Assembly: GCA_024711265.1 (NCBI GenBank)
Contig: JANJTG010000342.1
Location: 1 to 41,640, forward strand
Length of the DNA: 41,640 nt
Source of the DNA: Bdellovibrio sp.
GTDB lineage: Bacteria; Bdellovibrionota; Bdellovibrionia; Bdellovibrionales; Bdellovibrionaceae
Direction: 5' to 3'
The notes below the pieces were generated by a model. The model saw only the letters and a list, made by a program, of their open reading frames with translations. It was not told where the DNA came from and searched no databases. Every line of letters starts with the position of its first letter. Position 1 is the stretch's first letter. Made by a program: the position numbers and the translations under genes. Shown here one piece after another: positions 1-9,048 of this stretch.

Positions 1-1
1 A

Positions 2-952
2 AAATCAAAATCTCCAGATCTGCAAAAGATCTATGATCACATCGAAGACTTTGGTAAATCAGACTCCAACATTCTTATTACGGGAGAAAGCGGATCGGGA
101 AAAGAGGTTGTGGCTCGTCTGGCTCATCATCATTCGTCCCGTCGGGAGGGACCCTTTATTGCTATTAACTGCGCCGCGATCCCCGAATCCCTCTTCGAAG
201 CAGAGCTTTTCGGGGTCGTGAAGGGAGCTGCGACCGGAACACTGCCGCGTCAGGGACAGATTGAGCTGGCTCATCGTGGAACGCTGTTTTTGGATGAAAT
301 CGGTGAAATGCCTATCGAAATGCAAGCGAAGCTATTGCGTGTTCTGCAAGAGCGTAAGGTGCAAAGACTGGGTTCGAATGAGCCTCCGAAGTCTGTTGAT
401 TTTCGCTTGATCTGCGCGACTAATAAAAACATTGAAACACAGATTCAAAAAGAGAAATTTCGCGAGGATCTTTACTATCGTATTAACGTCGTGAACCTTG
501 TGGTGCCTTCTCTGCGTGAAAGAAAAGGGGATATTCCCGAACTGGCGTCGGCTATCATACAACAGCTTTATCAAAAACGAGGCTGGAAGCTTCGCACTAT
601 CAGTGAAGAGGCGATGTCTCGTTTGATTGAATACAACTGGCCGGGAAATATCCGTGAACTTGAAAATAAAATTGAAAGCGCCTGTCTTTCTGCGGGAGAA
701 CGTTTGGTTTTACTTCCGGATGATTTTCAATTTCGTAATCGCAGTTCGGTTCAGTTGGTTTCTGTGCCATCGTCAGAGGACCCGTTTAAGCGTTTTGAGC
801 AGATGAGTCTGAGGGATGCACGGGAAGCTTTTGAAGCGGAGATGATTCAAAGAGTGATTCAAAGCGCTCTTGGAAATAAGTCAGAGGCGGCTCGACGTTT
901 GGGAGTTTCGCGCGAAGGTCTCAGAAAGATACTCAATAAGAAGGCGGCTTAG
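2..952 (+). CDS. sigma-54-interaction-domain (NtrC-like AAA+) transcriptional regulator, 5' truncated by window edge
   Basis: Frame open from base 2; Walker A GESGSGKE, INCAAIPESLFEAELFG, GTLFLDEIGEMP Walker B, C-terminal Fis-type HTH (NKSEAARRLGVSREGLRKIL). Confidence 0.92.
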   Translation, partial: KSKSPDLQKIYDHIEDFGKSDSNILITGESGSGKEVVARLAHHHSSRREGPFIAINCAAIPESLFEAELFGVVKGAATGTLPRQGQIELAHRGTLFLDEIGEMPIEMQAKLLRVLQERKVQRLGSNEPPKSVDFRLICATNKNIETQIQKEKFREDLYYRINVVNLVVPSLRERKGDIPELASAIIQQLYQKRGWKLRTISEEAMSRLIEYNWPGNIRELENKIESACLSAGERLVLLPDDFQFRNRSSVQLVSVPSSEDPFKRFEQMSLRDAREAFEAEMIQRVIQSALGNKSEAARRLGVSREGLRKILNKKAA

Positions 953-1052
953 AGAAGCTCTAAAAGTTGCCGCCAACCTGCAACCAGCAGTTGGCGACTT
1001 AAAATGAGACCTCAATAAAATTCACATGTTAGCTGTTGGTCATAGACTTGCT

Positions 1053-1096
1053 TTGTTAAGGGTTGGCGCAAACGCAATTGCGCACAACCTTAACAA
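1053..1096 (+). promoter_or_regulatory. long near-perfect hairpin immediately upstream of the SD of the lipoprotein gene
   Basis: TTGTTAAG-g-GTTG-GCGCAA / TTGCGC-a-CAAC-CTTAACAA, 18 bp with two single-nt bulges, loop ACGCAA; followed directly by GGAG and ATG at 1107. Confidence 0.7.
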
Positions 1097-1106
1097 GGAG
1101 AGTGTT

Positions 1107-2342
1107 ATGAGTAAGCAAGTGAATAAAGTTCTCAGTGTCGGCGTCCTTATCTATGCTTTTGTTTTGGCCGGATGTCAGGCCGCCAAAGAAGACACATCAT
1201 CAGCGACGTCAGAAGTACTCACTGCAGAGAAGCCTTCGCTAGTCATGGGGGCTGTGCAAGGGGTGATTGTTCAGGTCGGGCAAGGTCTGGCTGGCCAGGC
1301 TGTCGTGCAAAACGGCAAAGTGGTTCAGGGAAAAATTCAGGCACAGGCGAATCTTGTGAATCAACTTTGTAATGAGCACGCGATGCCGATCGACGAGCAG
1401 GGAAACTATCTTGATACGCAGAGTCCGGATTATCCACAAAGACTATTCTATTGTAAGCTGTCGGTGGCAGAAGCATCAGGGGACTCCATTCCGGGATCTT
1501 TGCACACCATCAGAGCCATTTCTTGCGCGATTGAAAAGGCCGGAGTGGTTTTTGATAATCAAGAGCATCAGGTCACTGTCGTAGCGGACGCAAGTTGTTT
1601 TACGCCGTCCCAGCTTGCGAATATGGGCGTGGGAACTATGGTGGCGACGGTTCGCGCCTCCAAGCCGGCGTTCTTTAACTCATACTACGACACGGGGATT
1701 TCCATCACGTCGCAAGAGTTTGGAACATATCGATTGGCGGCGAAGGTTTCTGGTACAACAGTCGAGTTTTTAACCGAGGATGATCAGTCGGCAGTGAGCC
1801 CGAATAAATCAGGTGCGAATGCGGCAAGTTTTGATCTGTTGACCGGAAAGTTGCGCTTTGAAAGTCGTTCAGATCGCTTTTTGTGTGCCGAGCAGAGTTC
1901 ATGTGGTTGGTCTCGTCATGATCGAATTGTAGCTCAGGTGTCGATGACCAATGGTGAAATTACCGGGGTGTCACAAGTGGAAGGTATTGCCAGTGATATC
2001 TATAATAGTCAGATGTATAATGGATCTCAGTTCGCAGCTCGCATTGCCACCATCAAAGGAAACTTGAATCAAGGTCTGAAGACCCGCTACTACTATGCCT
2101 CTACTCAGGTGGGCGATGATTTAGCGGATGCCTCAAAATATGTTGAAGTGGCGAACAACCGTTGTCATACCAATGACTCCAATGTAGGAGACTGTGGAGT
2201 TAATACGGGGATCGAACTGTCGCCTCAAGGCGTTTACTCCTTCGGTCTTCATCCGGCGGCTCAAGCAACATCGCCCGCCGCTTGGGCGAATCAACTTGTC
2301 GGATTGAAGTTTGATAGCGTGAGCTTTGCAGATGTTCAATAA
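1107..2342 (+). CDS. hypothetical lipoprotein
   Basis: SD AAGGAG then ATG 1107; signal peptide with lipobox LAGC (MSKQVNKVLSVGVLIYAFVLAGCQ). Confidence 0.85.
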   Translation: MSKQVNKVLSVGVLIYAFVLAGCQAAKEDTSSATSEVLTAEKPSLVMGAVQGVIVQVGQGLAGQAVVQNGKVVQGKIQAQANLVNQLCNEHAMPIDEQGNYLDTQSPDYPQRLFYCKLSVAEASGDSIPGSLHTIRAISCAIEKAGVVFDNQEHQVTVVADASCFTPSQLANMGVGTMVATVRASKPAFFNSYYDTGISITSQEFGTYRLAAKVSGTTVEFLTEDDQSAVSPNKSGANAASFDLLTGKLRFESRSDRFLCAEQSSCGWSRHDRIVAQVSMTNGEITGVSQVEGIASDIYNSQMYNGSQFAARIATIKGNLNQGLKTRYYYASTQVGDDLADASKYVEVANNRCHTNDSNVGDCGVNTGIELSPQGVYSFGLHPAAQATSPAAWANQLVGLKFDSVSFADVQ

Positions 2343-2357
2343 GACATGAGATGTCTG

Positions 2358-2386
2358 AGGCCGGGATTTATTCCCGGCCTTTTTTA
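2358..2386 (+). terminator. rho-independent terminator
   Basis: AGGCCGGGA-TTTA-TTCCCGGCCT followed by T-run. Confidence 0.85.
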
Positions 2387-3319
2387 TAATCCAGAAAACT
2401 CTTCACTCTTTAAATCCACCTCGCCATCGCGACGGGGAATTCCGCCTTCGGTGAGATGAGCCCGAATCACCTTAAGATCCTTCACGGAGTTCTTAGTGAC
2501 GGTAAATTGCAGAAGCCAACCTATGCGTCGGGGGCCTTCAGGGAAACCATCAAAGACGAAATTCCCTAAACTCCAGATGATCTTTTTCCCTTTGTATTCT
2601 GAAAACTTCTGAGTCACATGGGGGTGACCACCAACGACGATGCTTGCTCCATTGTCGATCATGAGTCTGGCTATTTCAATTTGACGCTGATTCGGTGATC
2701 CTTCATATTCCCATCCCCAATGTAAAAAAGGAATGATCACATCGGCCCCTTGTTTTTTTACTTCGGCAAGATCATGCAAGACCTGATCGTCTTCGATCCA
2801 TGCCAGTCCCGGGTTTTCACTGGAGGCTTCAAATGAGCGAGGTTTGAAATCGTTGTAAGCGAGGACGGCGATCTTGAGGCCATTTTTTTCGAGGTATAAA
2901 GCGCGATGAGCTTCTTTTAGATTTTTCCCACCACCAAAAGAATGAATCTGATTTTTTTTCAAAACTTCCAGGGTCTCAAGAAAGGCCTCTGTGCCATAGT
3001 CACCAGTGTGATTGTTGGCAAGGCCGACGGCATGAAATAAACCCTTCAAGACTTTGATGCTGGAGGGGTGTGCTCTGAAGGTCACGGGTTTTTCTTTTAA
3101 CTCTTGGCCTTTGGTGGAAACAGGGCATTCCAGATTGCCGATGGCAAAGTCGGTTTTCTTTAAGTCTTGGCGAAATTCTTTAAAGGGATCGCCTCCTTGT
3201 TTGATATATTTTCCGGGGTCATCAGCCAGCATGATGTCGCCGACAAAACTCAAAGAGACCTCTTGAGCGAAAGACGAAAAGCCAAAAAGCATCAGTGTTG
3301 AAAAAAGAAGTATTTTCAT
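2384..3319 (-). CDS. CapA-family (poly-gamma-glutamate synthesis type) metallophosphatase, exported
   Basis: SFVGDIMLADD, GNLECPVS, GLANNHTGDYG, VGGHPHVTQ; signal peptide MKILLFSTLMLFGFSSFAQ; start overlaps upstream stop as ATGA. Confidence 0.88.
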   Translation of the reverse strand: MKILLFSTLMLFGFSSFAQEVSLSFVGDIMLADDPGKYIKQGGDPFKEFRQDLKKTDFAIGNLECPVSTKGQELKEKPVTFRAHPSSIKVLKGLFHAVGLANNHTGDYGTEAFLETLEVLKKNQIHSFGGGKNLKEAHRALYLEKNGLKIAVLAYNDFKPRSFEASSENPGLAWIEDDQVLHDLAEVKKQGADVIIPFLHWGWEYEGSPNQRQIEIARLMIDNGASIVVGGHPHVTQKFSEYKGKKIIWSLGNFVFDGFPEGPRRIGWLLQFTVTKNSVKDLKVIRAHLTEGGIPRRDGEVDLKSEEFSGL

Positions 3320-3711
3320 CGGGCCTCGCACCAATATTTCATCTCGGCTTCCGTTGCCGGCTCGTAAACAGTTTGTTCCCCCGTGATGTTTTCATTCAAA
3401 GGTGCCTGAGAGACATTAAAAACAGCTTGATGAATAAGTTGATCTCGCCCATGGGCCTCGGCGTAGGAGTAGATTTTAAGAAGTTTTTCTCCGGAGGGGG
3501 GAGTTACGATTTCAACCTTGGCTCGAAAAAAGTAGTTCGCATCAAAGTTTTTTGCTTCGTAATAGGGAGTCTCAGAAAACTCAAAATGCTTCCAGTCGCC
3601 TCCATAGCGGAAATGGCAGACGTACATTGTTTTATGCTGAGGTGAACGATGGGCGCATGAAATTAAATATAGAGCCAAAAAAAAGGTGATGAGCACTTTG
3701 AAACGAGTCAT
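3316..3711 (-). CDS. hypothetical lipoprotein
   Basis: Lipobox-like LISC after hydrophobic N-terminus; ATGA-coupled to the downstream CapA-like gene. Confidence 0.65.
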   Translation of the reverse strand: MTRFKVLITFFLALYLISCAHRSPQHKTMYVCHFRYGGDWKHFEFSETPYYEAKNFDANYFFRAKVEIVTPPSGEKLLKIYSYAEAHGRDQLIHQAVFNVSQAPLNENITGEQTVYEPATEAEMKYWCEAR

Positions 3712-3891
3712 ATGGTTATAGTGAAGTACTGTAATAAAAGGGTCAAGGGCTGGCGTCTTTTGCCTTCCTCCTCAATGGCTGTAAAACCAACAATGATTTT
3801 AGGTGCTCAGACGGCGGGATGGCCTTTTTAGGGGGCTGGTTTCGAGTATTAGATTCAATAGTCTTTCTTCTGTTGAAGGAAGTGGGGGATT

Positions 3892-4551
3892 TTGCTAAAC
3901 AGGGCCCATATGCTTTTAGGGTTTCTACTCTTATTCTCTTTTTCGGCTTCAGCGGACTTGCGAAGTGATCTCAATCTGGTCATGAAAAGCACTCATCATC
4001 CCATTACCTATAAGCTGGCCAATGAAGTCCTATTCACCAAGTTGAATAAGACGGAGGGTGTGATTTGTAGTGTCTATTCGCCCAGTGTTTGTATGGACTT
4101 TAAAGGAGTTCCGAGCCCTAAGCTGATGAACGTGGAGCACACATGGCCACAATCTGAAGGAGCTAATGGTGATGCAAAGAGTGATTTACATCACCTGTTT
4201 GCTACAAGCAGTTCGACGAATTCCATGCGCAGTAGTTTGCCATTTTGTGACGTTCAGATTGTTAAGTGGGAAGCCGATCAAAGTAAGCGTGGTTTGAATG
4301 AATATTCAGAGCACTGCTTTGAACCGCCTCCCAATCATAAAGGGAACGTAGCCCGCGCTTTATTTTACTTTGCAGTTCGCTATGGCATGTCCATTGATGA
4401 ACACCAAGAAAAGGTTTTGCGTCGTTGGCATGTGATAGATCCTGTTGATCAAGAGGAGTTCGACCGTAGTCACCTCATTGAAAAATATCAAAACAACTCC
4501 AATCCATTTATTGATCATCCAGAACTGGTCGAACAAATAGATAATTTTTAG
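3892..4551 (+). CDS. exported endonuclease I family (EndA/NucM-like) nuclease
   Basis: NVEHTWPQSEG...KSDLHHLFATSSSTNSMRSSLPF motif; N-terminal signal peptide; TTG start at 3892 or ATG at 3910. Confidence 0.88.
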   Translation: MLNRAHMLLGFLLLFSFSASADLRSDLNLVMKSTHHPITYKLANEVLFTKLNKTEGVICSVYSPSVCMDFKGVPSPKLMNVEHTWPQSEGANGDAKSDLHHLFATSSSTNSMRSSLPFCDVQIVKWEADQSKRGLNEYSEHCFEPPPNHKGNVARALFYFAVRYGMSIDEHQEKVLRRWHVIDPVDQEEFDRSHLIEKYQNNSNPFIDHPELVEQIDNF

Positions 4552-4614
4552 AGACAATGGTTTGTCAGAAGTAAGCCATTGTCCATGCGATGGTCAGCAC
4601 GCCATAAAGCCGGG

Positions 4615-6561
4615 TTATGAGCCCGACGTTGTCTCTTCAGCTACCGCCGGGAAATAGACGCGTTTGGCATCTATCACGTGTCCTGCGGGAATTCCGGTGC
4701 CAAGCTCCTCGGCGCGGAAAACATTTTCAGGAAGATTCAGTGACTTGCGAAGTTCATTCATGGTTTCAGGAACAAACGGGGCCAGCATGATCATCAGATT
4801 CTTCAAGACGTAAAAGCATGTGAAAAGCGCATCTTTTCTTTCCACCTCAGGGGCCCGGTCGTCATGGGGTTTGTACTGAGTGAAAAGCGAGTTGATTTGT
4901 CGTGCGTAGTTTTCAATTTGTCCCAGCAACGTCGAGTAGTCGCCTTTTTGCATTGAACGCAAATACATTTGCACAAGCTTTACGGTTTCCGCTTCGGCTT
5001 TGCCGATGAGTTTTCCTTCTGGGACTTTTCCATTGAATTTGGAATTACATGCGGAAATGGGTTTTTCAAAGGCCGCGTTCATGGGGCCCGCTAAGAACTT
5101 ATTTCTTTCCGCAAAGTGATCAAAGTCGAAGTTCGATGCTTTGACCGGTAGGCTTAACATCGCCAAGAAATAACGAACTTGATCCGGAGAATATCCCATC
5201 TCAATCAACTGATCCCCGGTGTAGAAATTCCCTTTGGACTTACTCATCTTTTCGCCATTTACCATCAGATGGTAGCAGCTTAAGATTTCTGTCATTTGCA
5301 GATCACCCTTTTGCGGCAACTGCTGAGGATCCGCTTTGTGCCCGAGCCACATAGAACCTTGCATGATCACATAGAAGAAAACGTTGTCTTGTCCCAGGAA
5401 CTGAACCACAGAGGCCTCAGGGTCACACCAGAATTCTTTGTATTGTTCTTTTTTGCGGCCGGACTGTTCAAGGGCCACTTGTGTGAACACGATCGGAGCA
5501 ATGAGGGAATCAGGCCAAACATAAAGGGTCTTGCCGACCATCTCTGGATCAATTTCGGGAGGAACGGGAATTCCCCAGGACACGTCGCGAGTGATCGGGC
5601 GATAACCCCATTTGTCTGTGACAAAAGAAGGAATGCCGGCCGCTTCAAGAACGGATTGTCCTGTGGCGAGATCGGCTTTGGAGTCAAAGAGGCACTCGAC
5701 TTTCTTTCCGGCCACGTATCGCGATTTGTGTTTTGGAAGGGTCTCTTTGATTTCTTTGTATTTGGCTTCAAATTGGTTTTCAAAACGACAACCAATAAGA
5801 ACAGTGTTGGTGACTTCTTGTACAACGGCGGTACGCCAAGCTTTTTGTTTGGTTTCAATCCATGTCTTTAAAGGATCAGCCACTTTCCACATATTCAGCC
5901 ACCAGTGGGCTGTATCCTTCAGTTCAGGCTTTGCATCACTGAGTTGACTGCGTGGATTTTGTAAAGTGCTCGGATCAAACTGCGTTCCACAGGCATCACA
6001 CTCGTCAGAATAGGCCTCGGTATTACCGCAATTCGGGCACGTTCCGCGAACAAATCTGTCTTGTAAGAAACGATTCATTTTTGAGTCGTACCACTGCTTC
6101 GTGATACGTTTTTCTAAAAGACCGTTTTTGTAAAGACGACGCAGGAAATCTTGAGAGTATTCTTCATGCAGAGGATATGTTTCAGGGCGAGAAGTGCCGG
6201 TGAAAACATCAGTTTGAACGGAGTACTTTTTCAAAGTCTCTTTTTGTTTTTCATGAATGGTGTCGATGAACTCGCGAATTGTTTTCCCAGCTTGAACCGC
6301 CGCCACTTCACTGGTGGATCCATGATCATCGTTCCCGTTGACGAAAAGAACGTTCTCAGAGCCAATCAGCATGCGCATCCAGCGGGCGTAAATGTCTGCA
6401 GGGACGTGGGCACCAGCCAAGTGCCCCAAATGCAGGGGACCATTGGCGTAAGGCATTCCCGCTGTCACCACTACTTTTTTTGGCTTTTTGAACATGGTCA
6501 GAACTGATTTTACGTCAGTGGGGGGAGCGAACTTATTTTCGGGTTTTGTACCTTGCTGCAT
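4615..6561 (-). CDS. metG: methionyl-tRNA synthetase
   Basis: TAGMPYANGPLHLGHLAGAHVPADIYAR, zinc motif CPNCGNTEAYSDECDAC, GEKMSKSKGN. Confidence 0.97.
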   Translation of the reverse strand: MQQGTKPENKFAPPTDVKSVLTMFKKPKKVVVTAGMPYANGPLHLGHLAGAHVPADIYARWMRMLIGSENVLFVNGNDDHGSTSEVAAVQAGKTIREFIDTIHEKQKETLKKYSVQTDVFTGTSRPETYPLHEEYSQDFLRRLYKNGLLEKRITKQWYDSKMNRFLQDRFVRGTCPNCGNTEAYSDECDACGTQFDPSTLQNPRSQLSDAKPELKDTAHWWLNMWKVADPLKTWIETKQKAWRTAVVQEVTNTVLIGCRFENQFEAKYKEIKETLPKHKSRYVAGKKVECLFDSKADLATGQSVLEAAGIPSFVTDKWGYRPITRDVSWGIPVPPEIDPEMVGKTLYVWPDSLIAPIVFTQVALEQSGRKKEQYKEFWCDPEASVVQFLGQDNVFFYVIMQGSMWLGHKADPQQLPQKGDLQMTEILSCYHLMVNGEKMSKSKGNFYTGDQLIEMGYSPDQVRYFLAMLSLPVKASNFDFDHFAERNKFLAGPMNAAFEKPISACNSKFNGKVPEGKLIGKAEAETVKLVQMYLRSMQKGDYSTLLGQIENYARQINSLFTQYKPHDDRAPEVERKDALFTCFYVLKNLMIMLAPFVPETMNELRKSLNLPENVFRAEELGTGIPAGHVIDAKRVYFPAVAEETTSGS

Positions 6562-6636
6562 ATATAGACCTCTAAAGATCCGATTTTAGCTAAAATACAA
6601 GCTCGATGCATCGAAAAAAAACAGCTCTAAAAATGG

Positions 6637-6666
6637 AAAAGGCCCGATGGTTTACCATCGAGCCTT
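6637..6666 (-). terminator. rho-independent terminator downstream of tRNA-fMet
   Basis: Minus strand GGCTCGATGG-TAAA-CCATCGGGCC then TTTT. Confidence 0.75.
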
Positions 6667-6669
6667 TAT

Positions 6670-6746
<77 letters not shown>

Positions 6747-6895
6747 ACAAGGAGATACAGGTATAAGGGGAAAGAGGCGGGGGGTCAACCTCTCATTATT
6801 AAAACTTAGAATATAACAGCCTGTATCATTTAGCGAGTATTGCTCTCCTACAAGTTCCATGATTGATTTCATCTCTTCTCAGAGGAGATTTCCCT

Positions 6896-7843
6896 ATGAA
6901 ATGGAAGAACCTTTTAAAGATTATTCTGATCAGCGGTACTCTATCCGCTCTGGTATTAATCACCACTTTGATCTGGGGACTATCGAAACTTCCCTCGGCT
7001 TTTGAGATCAAACAAAACATCACGCCTCCGGCATTGAAGTCGAGTGCTGTAAAAACAAGCAATGCCTCAGATACGGCGACCTCTGAAGTTGCAGAGCCGT
7101 CGAAGACGCAGAATGAGCAGGCTCCCGTAAAATCTGAAAAAGAGCAGATCGCAAAAAACACGGAGCAAGTTCTTCTGCAGGATTTTTTGGACACAAGAAA
7201 GCCCTTGGTAGAGACTTGCCGCAACCTTGCCCAAGCATCACAAAGTCACTTCTTTCGGGACCCACAAAATGCCTCCGCAAAATATTTCTTTGAAAGTCTG
7301 GCCTTAGAAAGTAAGGACCCTTTGGTTGAGACGGCAGCTCCCGTTCTGCGTTTTATGTTCAGAGCTCCGGGTATGCAGTCTGTTGTGGACATGGTGATGA
7401 AGTCCGAGGCGGAAAAAGACCCCGGTCTTTTAAAGAAGGCAGAGTTTTATTATGAAATCTACCGCGCCGGTGAGTACTTAAAAAATCACAAGAGTGATAT
7501 CGATATGATTTTGCAAAAAACCTATAACATGCATCACTTGGCCAAGGCCGTGGCGCAAAAGCCCGAACTTGCCAAAGACTCTGCAACACTGAGTTTCTGT
7601 GAGCAGATGGAAATGAATGTGAATGAAAGCGGCTCTTACGATGCCGAGGAAGCCGCCGCGGAAATGCTGAAGTTTCTTAATGATGCGGGGGTTGATCCTA
7701 AGAGCATTGGTTATGATCCCAAGTACCGCTCTCAAGTGAAAATGAATTTATCTAGCACCCAGCTCAATATCAACGACGCTTGGGTGGTTCGACTGTTTGC
7801 TCGGGACATTGAAAAAGCGCACAAGGAATCTGCGAAGAACTAA
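6896..7843 (+). CDS. hypothetical membrane-anchored protein
   Basis: SD AGAGGAG before ATG 6896; single N-terminal TM (NLLKIILISGTLSALVLITTLIWGL). Confidence 0.75.
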   Translation: MKWKNLLKIILISGTLSALVLITTLIWGLSKLPSAFEIKQNITPPALKSSAVKTSNASDTATSEVAEPSKTQNEQAPVKSEKEQIAKNTEQVLLQDFLDTRKPLVETCRNLAQASQSHFFRDPQNASAKYFFESLALESKDPLVETAAPVLRFMFRAPGMQSVVDMVMKSEAEKDPGLLKKAEFYYEIYRAGEYLKNHKSDIDMILQKTYNMHHLAKAVAQKPELAKDSATLSFCEQMEMNVNESGSYDAEEAAAEMLKFLNDAGVDPKSIGYDPKYRSQVKMNLSSTQLNINDAWVVRLFARDIEKAHKESAKN

Positions 7844-8877
7844 TTCTTCGCAGACACCGTTTGCGATTCACCTTTGTTGTTCACAGTGACAACTTTGGTT
7901 TTTGAAACTCGGATTGTCGGAATATCTTCAACACCCTCGGCTTTAAGTTTTTCAATTTCGAAGGGCACAACTTGTTTGGGGCCCTTCTTGCCGGGGTGAA
8001 GTTTATACTGATGCGCACAGTTTTTAGAGCAGGTGTCTTTTTTAAATTCCAGCTCGGCACAATCCACACAGATCAACTCTTCCGAATCACAGCGTTTGCA
8101 TGTGATCTTGATTTCCGATGGCTGGCCACAATGAGGGCAAAGACCGTATTTTGTCGACGGTTGAAGGTTTTGATCTAAAGCCACGCGATGATCGAAGACA
8201 AAACATTCCCCTTCAAACTGGTCATTCGGAAACTCTTTCATGTAATTGATGATTCCGCCATGCAGCTGGTAGACGTTTTCGTAGCCCTGTTTTTGTAGCT
8301 CTAAGATCCCTTTTTCACAGCGAATCCCGCCGGTGCAGAAAATGAGCATTTTTTTATCTTTAGAGATTCCCTGGTTTTCGATGTATTCGGGGAAGTCCGT
8401 GAACTTTTCAATATTAGGATTGAGAGCGCCTTTGAAGGTGCCGATTTTATACTCGTACCAGTTGCGAGTATCAATCATCACAAAGTCCTCTTCTTCTTTA
8501 AGGACTTTATTCCATTCTTCGGGTGTGAGGTGATAGTTCTTTCCCTCTGGAGGCATCATTTCAGGGATGCCTGTTGTGACGATCTCTTCACGGATCTTCA
8601 CCTTAAACCGGCGAAACGGGGCTTTGTGTGACTCCGAGTCCTTGAAAAAGAGATCCGGTAAATTGAAGTAGTCTCGAATAAACTGCTTCCAAGAGTCGAA
8701 AGACTCTAAAGAGGGAGCTGCGCAGGTGGAGTTAAAACCTTCCTCGCCAAGAATCACAAGCCCCTTCACGTTGAGCTCATCGGCTTTATTTTCGAGATCT
8801 TTTTGAACGGCAGGAACATCTGCCAGCTTGAGAAATTTATAAAAAGTCGTAACATAATAGTTCGACGTCGCAGTCAT
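7840..8877 (-). CDS. trhO: rhodanese-domain tRNA uridine hydroxylase (TrhO/YceA family)
   Basis: LVILGEEGFNSTCAA, MIDTRNWYEYKIGTFKGALNP, FCTGGIRCEKG catalytic loop, C-terminal Cys-rich zinc-like segment. Confidence 0.9.
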   Translation of the reverse strand: MTATSNYYVTTFYKFLKLADVPAVQKDLENKADELNVKGLVILGEEGFNSTCAAPSLESFDSWKQFIRDYFNLPDLFFKDSESHKAPFRRFKVKIREEIVTTGIPEMMPPEGKNYHLTPEEWNKVLKEEEDFVMIDTRNWYEYKIGTFKGALNPNIEKFTDFPEYIENQGISKDKKMLIFCTGGIRCEKGILELQKQGYENVYQLHGGIINYMKEFPNDQFEGECFVFDHRVALDQNLQPSTKYGLCPHCGQPSEIKITCKRCDSEELICVDCAELEFKKDTCSKNCAHQYKLHPGKKGPKQVVPFEIEKLKAEGVEDIPTIRVSKTKVVTVNNKGESQTVSAKN

Positions 8878-9048
8878 ATTATCACCTTCGTGTCCGTCCA
8901 CTGGCTCCAAACCAAGGGGAGTTAAAAGTTTTCTCCCCCTGTATAAGCCCTGGGGGTCTAGGAAGGCAAGGAAAAGTAATGCGATTCGGCAACTGCTTGT
9001 AAGCTTTGGATTTTACAAGTAAAAAGAAGCCTTTAGTAAGGAAATAAG

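Noticed and set aside
5296-5871. 191-aa plus-strand ORF opposite metG
   Set aside because: Antisense to a strongly identified metG; no recognisable domain or SD; typical shadow ORF.
8996-9019. CTTGTAA...TTACAAG inverted repeat upstream of prfC
   Set aside because: Only 7-bp AT-rich arms; could be coincidental, no further support.
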